DNA from: Bacillota bacterium
GTDB taxonomy: Bacteria; Bacillota; Clostridia; Lachnospirales; Lachnospiraceae
Length of the DNA stretch: 12,285 bases
NCBI GenBank assembly: GCA_022717655.1
Contig: JAIIAN010000083.1
Location: 1-12,285, forward strand
Reading direction: 5' to 3'
The notes under the pieces are model-generated. The model did no database searches, was not told the DNA's origin, and saw only the letters and a list, made by a program, of their open reading frames with translations. The stretch's first letter is position 1, and each line of letters begins with the position of its first letter. This document shows, one piece after another, positions 6,785 to 12,285 of this stretch. A program made the position numbers and the translations under genes.

Positions 6785-7729
6785 TTATTTTGACTTGTGC
6801 GTTTGTGAAAAAGACTTTCGATACTGCAGAGGTGTCATTCCGGTTTTTTTTCGGAATTCTTTTAAAAAATTTCCGAGATTATGAAAACCGCAGTCGAGAC
6901 AGATATCCATAACCGGACGCTGGGTATCCTGAAGCAGAGTAATGGCACGCCCGATGCGGTATTCATTGATATAGGCGACAGGAGTTTTTCCAATATATTT
7001 TTTAAAAAATCGGCAGAAATACTGTTCATTTAAGTTTGCATTTTGGGCAAGGGTATGCACATAAAATTTTTCACTGTAATGCTGATGAATATAAGCAAGT
7101 GAATTTTTTATGATTTCAATGCGATAATCATCATCGGTATGTTCTTTTACGGATAAAAGCTGGTATTGCTCTAAAAATGCAAGGATTTTTAATAAACCTG
7201 CGCGGATAAATAACTGGGAAGATAAATCGTTTGTAACCATCTGATATTCATTGACCGGAGCAAATCCATTTTGATAAAAGGCATTTACAATTTCGAGATA
7301 TTCTTGTTTGAGTCGGGAAAAGACAGGGTGTTCTGGCTTGATACAACGTGGAAAGTAGAGTTCGCCTTTCATCATAGGCTGTAAAATTCGGCTCTGTGCG
7401 ATATCATAACTGTCAAAATTTAAGATTCTCGGATGAAAAACGACAGCCGATTCTTTCACAGAACTCTTAGCTAAAATAGAATGAAGTTCTCCGGAATTTA
7501 CGAAATAAAAGCACTCATCGGTGATGGTGTAAGTGTTCATGTTGATAACCAGTTCAAATTCGCCTTCCATAAAATAAAGGATTTCCAGTTCGTCGTGCCA
7601 GTGGTGTTTGACCCCTTTCCAGTTCTCATCATCATAAGTCTCATAAAGACCACAGGGGAAGGAAACCGTCCCGTGGTCTTTTTGTTCTTTTAAAGTCGGG
7701 TTTATTTTTTGTGTATCAGATTTTGGCAT
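6785..7729 (-). CDS. AraC-family transcriptional regulator (cupin sensor domain plus double HTH)
   Basis: 314 residues. The N-terminal cupin-type ligand domain (about 20-110) carries HHWHDELEILYFMEGEFEL, typical of sugar-responsive AraC regulators. The C-terminal DNA-binding domain (about 208-305) has two helix-turn-helix units, the first at VHTLAQNANLNEQYFCRFFKKYIGK, the second ending in CGFHNLGNFLKEFRKKTG with TPLQYRK. It probably binds DNA and activates a carbohydrate operon, plausibly the glucosidase/malQ genes 118 bp downstream. That target is inferred from position only. Start chosen at the ATG with AAGGTGG eight nt upstream; a GTG at 7741 would overlap that site. The start lies 14 nt inside the end of the MATE gene, implying translational coupling. 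No terminator is visible after it. Confidence 0.93.
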   Translation of the reverse strand: MPKSDTQKINPTLKEQKDHGTVSFPCGLYETYDDENWKGVKHHWHDELEILYFMEGEFELVINMNTYTITDECFYFVNSGELHSILAKSSVKESAVVFHPRILNFDSYDIAQSRILQPMMKGELYFPRCIKPEHPVFSRLKQEYLEIVNAFYQNGFAPVNEYQMVTNDLSSQLFIRAGLLKILAFLEQYQLLSVKEHTDDDYRIEIIKNSLAYIHQHYSEKFYVHTLAQNANLNEQYFCRFFKKYIGKTPVAYINEYRIGRAITLLQDTQRPVMDICLDCGFHNLGNFLKEFRKKTGMTPLQYRKSFSQTHKSK

Positions 7730-9032
7730 GGTACATTCCACCTTTTCTTTTTATAAAATGAAACAGTCCGCTTAAGGTAATAAACATTGTGACAAATTCG
7801 GCAGCAGGAAATGCCAGCCAGATTCCAGTCATCTTAAAACAGGCAGAAAGCACAAAGGCAAAGAGAATAATTGCAACAAATCCACGTGAAATAGAGGCGG
7901 CAAAGGCATATTTAACGGATTCTATGGCACTTAAGGCTGCTGTTCCGACAATATTGATTCCAGCAAATAAAAATCCGATAAAGTATAATTTTAAACCAGA
8001 GTTTGCATAAGCAGCAAGCTGTAAGTCGTGTTCACTGTTAAAGATGGCAGTAACGGAAGGTGCACACAGGAAGATAAAAAGGATTAGTAAAACACCAAGA
8101 CCAAGCGCAGTCGTGAGTGCCATTTTTAAGACGGAGTGGACATTTTTTTCTTCCCCTCGTCCATAAGACTGGCTGATAAGCGGTTGAGAACCTTGTGCAA
8201 TTCCGTTAAACAGTGCAACAGCGACCAAAGAAGTATTGGCAACGACTCCATAAGCAGCAACACCGGTATTTCCGGCAAGATTTAAGATAATCATATTAAA
8301 TACGATTGTGATAACACCTGAAGAAATCTCTCCGACGAAGGCGGAAACTCCAACCTGACAAGAGTAAATCAGTTTTTTTAAGGACGGCAGTATCGGAACA
8401 AATTTAATGGTTGATTTCTTAGAGCGAAAATGGATACAGCAAATTAAAATTCCGACAACCGGAGAAAAACCGGTGGCAAGTGCCGCCCCTTTCATTGCAA
8501 GTCCAAGAGGAAACATTAAAATATAGTCAAAGACAATGTTGAATAAACTGCTGAATAACGTAGCTGCCATGGCAATGGACGGATTTTTATCATTTCGTAC
8601 AAAGGCGTTGCAGATGTGATTCCACATAAAAAATGGGGCAAAACACATAAAAATCCGTGTATAGGAAGTTCCGGTCTGAATGATTTCGGCATCTCCTCCA
8701 AGCAGTGCAATTAACTTATCCGGTAAAAAAATTCCAATAAAGATAAAAATTAAACTGATAAGAAATGCACAAATTAGCGCATGGAAAAAGTATCCGTCTG
8801 CATCTGAACTTTTCTTTCCACGTTCAATGACAAAGCGGATAGCAGAGCCGACTCCAATCATTGCACCGATTGCAAAAATCAGGTTATAAAGTGGAAGCAC
8901 CAGATTTAGGGCGGTGATACCGTTTGAGCCGACTGCTTTTGAAATAAAATACGTGTCTGCAAGAATATAAAGCGACATGCCGAGCATGCCAAGCATATTC
9001 TGGGAGACATATTTGGTGAATTGTTTTAACAT
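7716..9032 (-). CDS. MATE-family multidrug/metabolite efflux transporter
   Basis: 438 residues, a normal MATE length, hydrophobic throughout with about twelve predictable membrane segments. Family members export organic cations, drugs or metabolites using a Na+ or H+ gradient. Seen: the N-terminus MLGMSLYILADTYFISKAVG, then the family signature FVRNDKNPSIAMAATLFSSL followed by NIVFDY and LGLAMKGAALATG (about 145-188). The second-half repeat has GVAAYGVVANTSLVA and GIAQGSQPLISQSYGRG. GAAAGG lies 12 nt upstream of the ATG (9045-9050), rather far. The end overlaps the AraC gene by 14 nt. Whether the transporter is functionally tied to sugar metabolism is unknown. It is divergent from the sortase gene. 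Substrate cannot be read from the sequence. Confidence 0.94.
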   Translation of the reverse strand: MLKQFTKYVSQNMLGMLGMSLYILADTYFISKAVGSNGITALNLVLPLYNLIFAIGAMIGVGSAIRFVIERGKKSSDADGYFFHALICAFLISLIFIFIGIFLPDKLIALLGGDAEIIQTGTSYTRIFMCFAPFFMWNHICNAFVRNDKNPSIAMAATLFSSLFNIVFDYILMFPLGLAMKGAALATGFSPVVGILICCIHFRSKKSTIKFVPILPSLKKLIYSCQVGVSAFVGEISSGVITIVFNMIILNLAGNTGVAAYGVVANTSLVAVALFNGIAQGSQPLISQSYGRGEEKNVHSVLKMALTTALGLGVLLILFIFLCAPSVTAIFNSEHDLQLAAYANSGLKLYFIGFLFAGINIVGTAALSAIESVKYAFAASISRGFVAIILFAFVLSACFKMTGIWLAFPAAEFVTMFITLSGLFHFIKRKGGMYHAKI

Positions 9033-9117
9033 AGTTTAAAAATACCTTTCTTTATTCTAATAGATATGGTAGCAAAAAGAGACGGATTTTGCCAGACTTT
9101 CTTTTTAAAATCGCTTA

Positions 9118-9126
9118 TGCTATAAT
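9118..9126 (+). promoter_or_regulatory. Extended -10 promoter of the sortase operon
   Basis: TGC-TATAAT (9118-9126) is a perfect extended -10. The -35 position (around 9098-9103, TTTCTT) is poor, as extended -10 promoters tolerate. The start point near 9133 leaves a leader of about 23 nt before the ATG at 9156. Confidence 0.7.
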
Positions 9127-9155
9127 GGATAATCATAAAGAATTGGAGCAAAGGC

Positions 9156-9965
9156 ATGAGTAAAAAAGAAAAGAAAAAAGGGAGAATTGGAGACGTTATC
9201 CGTAGTCTGGTTTTACTTATCGCAGCCGCAGTCTTTTTGTTTTCGGCGTATCAGCTGGTGATGATTTATTTAGAGTACAAAAAAGGGACAGATGAGTATG
9301 ATAAAATCAGGCAGTATGCGGTAGAAAGTCCTTCCGAGGAAGAACAGGAAGATACGTCAGAAGAAGAGGGTGAAGAGGAGGCAGAAAGTGAAGAACCACA
9401 AGGACCACAGATTGATTTTGAAGCGTTAAAGGCAGTAAATCCGGACGTGGTTGGCTGGCTTGAAATTGAAACCCTTGATATCAGTTATCCAATTGTACAG
9501 ACAACAGACAATGAGCATTATCTTCATTATACCTTTGAAGGTCAGAAAAATGCGAATGGTGCGATTTTCCTGGAACATACAAACAGCAGTGATTTTGAGG
9601 ACTGCAATACGATTATCTATGGTCATAATATGAGAAATGGTTCGATGTTTGGAACGTTCCGTAAACTTCATGAACAGGCGAATCTGACCAGTCCTTATGT
9701 CTGGATTTGCACACCGGAACACACCTGGCGTTATAAAATCTTTTCGGTTCATACAGCATCTGTAACAGGGGAGACTTATACTTTATTTAGTATGGCAGAT
9801 GAGCAGTTTGCCGAGTATTTAAAATCCATGAAATCAGCATCTGAATTGCAATTAGATGCTGAACCAGATAAAGACGATAAAGTGATTACCATGTCAACCT
9901 GTACGGGAAACAGCAGTACTCGTTTTGTCATTCAGGCAAAACGCCTTGAGAAAGGAGAAAATTAA
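9156..9965 (+). CDS. srtB: Class B sortase
   Basis: 269 residues. Membrane-anchored transpeptidase that cleaves a C-terminal sorting motif and joins surface proteins to cell wall or pilin partners. A lysine-rich cytoplasmic start (1-16), a single membrane segment (about 17-39) and a very acidic linker (about 57-81, mostly E and S) precede the sortase barrel (about 85-265). Catalytic residues are visible: H157 in IIYGHNMRNGSMFG, C249 in TMSTCTGNSSTRFVI and R256 in the same motif. No gene with a sorting signal lies in the window, so the substrate is elsewhere. GGAG lies 7 nt before the start. It ends one base before the Sir2 start, with the Sir2 ribosome binding site inside its last codons. Confidence 0.94.
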   Translation: MSKKEKKKGRIGDVIRSLVLLIAAAVFLFSAYQLVMIYLEYKKGTDEYDKIRQYAVESPSEEEQEDTSEEEGEEEAESEEPQGPQIDFEALKAVNPDVVGWLEIETLDISYPIVQTTDNEHYLHYTFEGQKNANGAIFLEHTNSSDFEDCNTIIYGHNMRNGSMFGTFRKLHEQANLTSPYVWICTPEHTWRYKIFSVHTASVTGETYTLFSMADEQFAEYLKSMKSASELQLDAEPDKDDKVITMSTCTGNSSTRFVIQAKRLEKGEN

Positions 9966-9966
9966 A

Positions 9967-10695
9967 ATGGATAAAAAAATTGAAACATTGCAGAAATTAA
10001 TTTCAGAACATCAAAATATTGTATTTTTTGGAGGCGCGGGTGTTTCAACGGAGAGCGGAATTCCGGATTTTAGAAGTGTGGATGGTTTATATCACCAGAA
10101 ATGGGATTATCCGCCGGAAACCATTTTAAGTCATACTTTTTTTGTGAGAAAACCAGAAGAGTTTTATCGCTTCTATAAAGAAAAGATGTTATGTGAGGGC
10201 GCAAAACCAAATTCAGCACATAAAAAACTGGCGCAGTTAGAGAAAGCCGGAAAATTAAAAGCAGTCATTACACAAAATATTGATAATCTGCATCAGCTGG
10301 CAGGAAGTAAAAAGGTGTATGAACTGCATGGAAGTGTGTATCGAAATTATTGTACAAGATGCGGGGCGTTTTATGATTTTTCTTATATGAAACATGCAGA
10401 AGGGATTCCAACCTGCGAAACATGTGGTGGAATCATTAAACCGGACGTTGTGCTTTATGAAGAGGGACTGGATAATGAAGTCATAGAAGGTGCAGTTCAG
10501 GCAATCAGAGAGGCAGAAGTGCTGATTATCGGAGGAACTTCTCTTGCGGTTTATCCGGCAGCTTCTTTGATTGATTATTTTAAAGGAGATGCACTGGTTG
10601 TAATTAATCGAGATAAAACACCGAGAGATAAAATGGCGGATTTGGTCATCAATGAACCGATTGGAACGGTATTTGAACAGATTCAGGTAGAATAA
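9967..10695 (+). CDS. NAD-dependent protein deacylase, Sir2 family (sirtuin, CobB-like)
   Basis: 242 residues, a typical bacterial sirtuin length. Removes acetyl or other acyl groups from lysine using NAD, giving O-acyl-ADP-ribose and nicotinamide, in the cytoplasm. Seen: GAGVSTESGIPDFRS NAD-binding loop (23-37), TQNIDNLH (102-109), catalytic H121 in ELHGS, zinc ligands C129, C132, C150 and C153, and the GGTSLAVYPAA and VINRDKTP segments of the Rossmann fold. The A-Y-R pair that marks class III desuccinylases is not evident, so deacetylase activity is most likely. Start chosen at the ATG nine nt after AAAGGAG (9951-9957), which lies in the end of srtB; a 14-residue longer ORF starts upstream of that site. 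Coupled to srtB with a one-base gap. Confidence 0.95.
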   Translation: MDKKIETLQKLISEHQNIVFFGGAGVSTESGIPDFRSVDGLYHQKWDYPPETILSHTFFVRKPEEFYRFYKEKMLCEGAKPNSAHKKLAQLEKAGKLKAVITQNIDNLHQLAGSKKVYELHGSVYRNYCTRCGAFYDFSYMKHAEGIPTCETCGGIIKPDVVLYEEGLDNEVIEGAVQAIREAEVLIIGGTSLAVYPAASLIDYFKGDALVVINRDKTPRDKMADLVINEPIGTVFEQIQVE

Positions 10696-10747
10696 AGAGG
10701 CTGAGAACAGAGAGCAGTCACAGAAGAATAGCAGAAAGGAAGAGAAA

Positions 10748-10936
10748 ATGGCATATCAGTACGAAGTTGGTGATATTGTAAAGTTAAAAAAACAGCATCC
10801 GTGTGGGAGTAATGAATGGGAAATTCTTCGTGTAGGAGCAGATTTTCGTTTAAAATGCATGGGATGTGGACATCATATTATGCTTGCAAGAAAGCTCGTA
10901 GAAAAAAATACGAGAGATTTGAAAAAAAACACTTGA
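10748..10936 (+). CDS. DUF951-family small protein
   Basis: 62 residues, beginning MAYQYEVGDIVKLKKQHPCGSNEWEILRVG, the recognisable DUF951 pattern of Firmicutes. C19, C37 and C40 (HPCG and CMGCGHH) look like metal or nucleic-acid binding residues, and the fold is probably a small SH3-like barrel. Function unknown. AAAGGA lies 7 nt before the ATG. It follows the sirtuin gene by 52 bp of purine-rich DNA with no terminator, so it may belong to the srtB transcript. Its last codons contain the rpsF promoter. In many Firmicutes this family sits beside rpsF. Confidence 0.88.
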   Translation: MAYQYEVGDIVKLKKQHPCGSNEWEILRVGADFRLKCMGCGHHIMLARKLVEKNTRDLKKNT

Positions 10937-10961
10937 TTATTTGGAAAAAGCATGGTAGAAT
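10933..10961 (+). promoter_or_regulatory. Promoter of the rpsF-ssb-rpsR operon
   Basis: -35 TTGATT (10933-10938) and -10 TAGAAT (10956-10961), spacing 17, with TGG before the -10 forming an extended element. The -35 overlaps the stop codon of the DUF951 gene. The start is expected near 10968, leaving a leader of about 72 nt. Confidence 0.82.
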
Positions 10962-10988
10962 TAATCCTCGTGATATATGATTATCCTT

Positions 10989-11011
10989 GCTCTCCGAAAA
11001 GAGTGGAGGGC
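10989..11011 (+). promoter_or_regulatory. Structured rpsF leader, candidate S6:S18 autoregulatory element
   Basis: GCTCTCC (10989-10995) pairs with GGAGGGC (11005-11011) as a 7-bp stem with one G-U pair, around the loop GAAAAGAGT. A CCG and GGAG are present, reminiscent of the CCG-containing S6:S18 motif described in bacterial rpsF leaders. The pyrimidine arm could instead pair with the AGGAGG ribosome binding site (11024-11029), giving a route to translational repression. Two CCAAAAG copies (11011-11017, 11019-11025) follow. I could not align it to the published consensus. Confidence 0.5.
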
Positions 11012-11039
11012 CAAAAGACCAAAAGGAGGTAAAACAGGC

Positions 11040-11327
11040 ATGAACAAATATGAATTAGCGTTAGTTGTTAATGCGAAAATCGAAGATGAAGCTCGTGCAG
11101 CAGTTGTGGAAAAAGCAAAAGGCTACATCGCCCGTTACAACGGAAATGTAACAGAAGTTGAAGAATGGGGAAAGAAAAGATTAGCTTACGAAATCCAGAA
11201 AATGCGCGAAGGATATTACTACTTCATCCAGTTCGAAGCAGACGCTGACTGCCCAGCAGAAATCGAGCGTCACGTTCGCATTATGGACAATGTATTAAGA
11301 TATTTAGTTGTAAGAAAAGACGCTTAA
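11040..11327 (+). CDS. rpsF: 30S ribosomal protein S6
   Basis: 95 residues, normal length. Binds the central domain of 16S rRNA as a heterodimer with S18 in the small subunit platform. The sequence MNKYELALVVNAKIEDEA, then EEWGKKRLAYEIQKMREGYYYFIQF, and IMDNVLRYLVVRKDA is typical. Start chosen at the ATG ten nt after AGGAGG (11024-11029); a 21-residue upstream extension from an ATG at 10977 would translate the leader hairpin and ribosome binding site. First gene of the rpsF-ssb-rpsR operon and separated from ssb by 107 nt holding a long hairpin. Confidence 0.98.
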   Translation: MNKYELALVVNAKIEDEARAAVVEKAKGYIARYNGNVTEVEEWGKKRLAYEIQKMREGYYYFIQFEADADCPAEIERHVRIMDNVLRYLVVRKDA

Positions 11328-11338
11328 TTTTTTCTTAG

Positions 11339-11398
11339 AGCACAAAATGCGAATCCCCTTAGAATTATAATGTTTTATAATTCCCGATTCTATGTGCT
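11339..11398 (+). other. Three-tier RNA hairpin between rpsF and ssb
   Basis: Nested perfect pairings: AGCACA (11339-11344) with TGTGCT (11393-11398); GAATC (11351-11355) with GATTC (11386-11390); and GAATTATAA (11362-11370) with TTATAATTC (11375-11383), closed by the tetraloop TGTT. Internal loops are asymmetric (6 against 2 nt, twice), and the inner one ends in CCG (11384-11386). No U-run follows, so it is not an intrinsic terminator. It may control processing, mRNA stability or S6:S18 feedback. The structure is seen; the role is inferred. Confidence 0.65.
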
Positions 11399-11434
11399 GC
11401 TATGTACAATGTAAAAAATGTTGAGGTGAAAGAT

Positions 11435-11875
11435 ATGAACAAAGTAATTTTAATGGGACGTTTAACAAGAGACCCGGAGGTAAGATACTCTGCGGGAGAA
11501 AACTCACTGGCGATTGCCAGATATACACTGGCTGTTGACAGACGTTTCAAGAGAGACGGAGAAGCAACTGCTGATTTTATCAGCTGTGTTGTGTTTGGAA
11601 AACAGGCAGAATTTGCAGAAAAATATTTTCGTCAGGGAATCCGTATCGTAGTGAGCGGAAGAATCCAGACCGGAAGCTACACAAACCGTGATGGTGTAAA
11701 AGTTTACACGACAGAGGTTGTTGTAGAAGAACAGGAATTTGCAGAGAGCAAAGCAGTAAGCGACAGTCACGTGAACCGTAGTGCAAGCCAGCCGGCAGCA
11801 CCGGACATGGCAGATTCCTCAGCCGAAGGATTTATGAATATCCCAGATGAAATCGGTGGAGAATTACCGTTTTAA
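11435..11875 (+). CDS. ssb: Single-stranded DNA-binding protein
   Basis: 146 residues. Coats single-stranded DNA in replication, repair and recombination. The OB fold covers residues 1-105, with MNKVILMGRLTRDPEVRY, the FISCVVFGKQAEFAEKYFRQG core strand and helix, and VSGRIQTGSYTNRDG. A flexible, serine/alanine-rich tail ends in the acidic tip DEIGGELPF, the docking peptide for partner proteins. Start chosen at the ATG with GAGGTG six nt upstream (11423-11428); an 11-residue longer reading starts in the intergenic structure and has no such site. Being in the rpsF-rpsR operon is the standard Firmicute arrangement and marks it as the housekeeping copy. Confidence 0.97.
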   Translation: MNKVILMGRLTRDPEVRYSAGENSLAIARYTLAVDRRFKRDGEATADFISCVVFGKQAEFAEKYFRQGIRIVVSGRIQTGSYTNRDGVKVYTTEVVVEEQEFAESKAVSDSHVNRSASQPAAPDMADSSAEGFMNIPDEIGGELPF

Positions 11876-11903
11876 GAACGGAATATAGCAGGAGGTAGAA
11901 ACC

Positions 11904-12167
11904 ATGGCTTTCGAAAAAGGGAATAGACCGGACTCTCCAATGAAGAGAAGAGGCGGACGCAGAAGAAAAAAAGTTTGTGTATTCTGTGGAAAAGAAAATA
12001 ACGAAATCAGCTACAAAGATGCAAATAAATTAAAAAGATATGTCTCTGAAAGAGGAAAAATTCTTCCAAGAAGAATCACAGGAAACTGTGCAAAACATCA
12101 GAGAGCTCTTACTGTAGAAATCAAGAGAGCAAGACACATGGCTATTATGCCATACGTACAGGATTAA
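11904..12167 (+). CDS. rpsR: 30S ribosomal protein S18, zinc-ribbon (C+) form
   Basis: 87 residues. Partner of S6 in the 30S platform. The arginine/lysine-rich start (KRRGGRRRKK, 14-23) precedes CVFC (C25, C28); SYKDANKLKRYVSERGKILPRR and ITGNCAKHQR (C62, H65) follow, then AIKRARHMA-like IKRARHMAIMPY. The CxxC plus CxxH set fits the zinc-binding version of S18; many bacteria have a cysteine-free version that serves under zinc limitation. AGGAGG (11890-11895) lies 8 nt before the ATG. Last gene of the operon, followed by a terminator. Confidence 0.98.
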   Translation: MAFEKGNRPDSPMKRRGGRRRKKVCVFCGKENNEISYKDANKLKRYVSERGKILPRRITGNCAKHQRALTVEIKRARHMAIMPYVQD

Positions 12168-12178
12168 TTTGCTGTATC

Positions 12179-12214
12179 AAGCCGTCACAGTATTTTGTGA
12201 CGGCTTATTTTTTT
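12179..12214 (+). terminator. Intrinsic terminator of the rpsF-ssb-rpsR operon
   Basis: A perfect 11-bp GC-rich stem (12179-12189 with 12196-12206), a 6-nt loop, and seven T at 12208-12214. It lies 11 nt after the rpsR stop codon. Confidence 0.95.
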
Positions 12215-12249
12215 AATTCATAGGAAACTTCGTCCTATGAATTAAAAAA
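12209..12249. repeat. 17-bp perfect inverted repeat abutting the rpsR terminator
   Basis: Arms 12209-12225 and 12233-12249 are perfectly complementary around AACTTCG. The first arm uses the terminator T-run. A second, GC-rich dyad follows (CCGCA 12254-12258, TGCGG 12269-12273) before the window ends. Together they could be the start of a dispersed palindromic repeat, or a second terminator-like hairpin facing a gene beyond the window. No ORF is visible in 12215-12285. Confidence 0.6.
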
Positions 12250-12285
12250 CGCTCCGCAAGGATCGCACTGCGGCGGTATGGAAAT

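Noticed and set aside
10977..11039. Upstream in-frame extension of rpsF by 21 residues
   Set aside because: It would translate the leader hairpin and the AGGAGG site; S6 proteins begin at MNKYELA.
11405..11410. TACAAT as a -10 box for a separate ssb promoter
   Set aside because: No acceptable -35 lies 16-18 nt upstream, and ssb is expected to be transcribed from the rpsF promoter.

Overview
The window looks like chromosome from a low-to-mid GC, strictly anaerobic Firmicute of class Clostridia, most likely a Lachnospiraceae gut bacterium. The reasons are the AGGAGG-type ribosome binding sites, the classical sigma-A promoters (TTGACA-N17-TATATT), the rpsF-ssb-rpsR operon with a zinc-ribbon S18, a DUF951 gene next to it, and an anaerobic nickel/iron CO dehydrogenase-like gene. 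The genus is not determined. No tRNA, rRNA, CRISPR array, phage gene or insertion sequence was seen.

Layout. (1) 12-2126, minus: a CO dehydrogenase catalytic-subunit homologue (cooS/acsA family). It has a histidine-rich N-terminal extension and a glutamate where the family normally has a C-cluster cysteine. It is transcribed divergently from (2) 2321-3307, plus: a DnaJ-family co-chaperone without the zinc-finger domain. The roughly 130 bp between the two promoters and genes holds helically phased GTGAAA repeats. (3) A perfect 15-bp bidirectional terminator at 3309-3348 separates the J-protein from a minus-strand block. Read right to left, that block is a MATE transporter, an AraC-type regulator that overlaps it, a GH13 alpha-glucosidase and the 4-alpha-glucanotransferase MalQ. 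The glucosidase promoter carries two dyad-symmetric operator candidates, and malQ is preceded by a terminator-like hairpin that overlaps a possible promoter. Together the two enzymes would degrade and remodel maltodextrin or isomaltose-type oligosaccharides in the cytoplasm. (4) 9156-10936, plus: a class B sortase, a Sir2 deacylase and a DUF951 protein, tightly spaced and probably one transcript. (5) 11040-12167, plus: rpsF-ssb-rpsR, driven by a strong promoter embedded in the end of the DUF951 gene. It has a structured leader, a three-tier hairpin between rpsF and ssb, and a strong terminator after rpsR. The terminator runs directly into a 17-bp perfect inverted repeat that may begin a dispersed repeat element cut off by the window end.

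Most of the window is ordinary core and carbohydrate-utilisation sequence. The parts that deserve attention are the altered active-site cluster of the CooS homologue, the regulatory structures around the glucosidase/malQ unit, and the two RNA structures in the rpsF operon. I did not find a convincing new multi-gene system. Several start codons were placed downstream of the longest possible ORF because the ribosome binding site, promoter or family N-terminus demands it.
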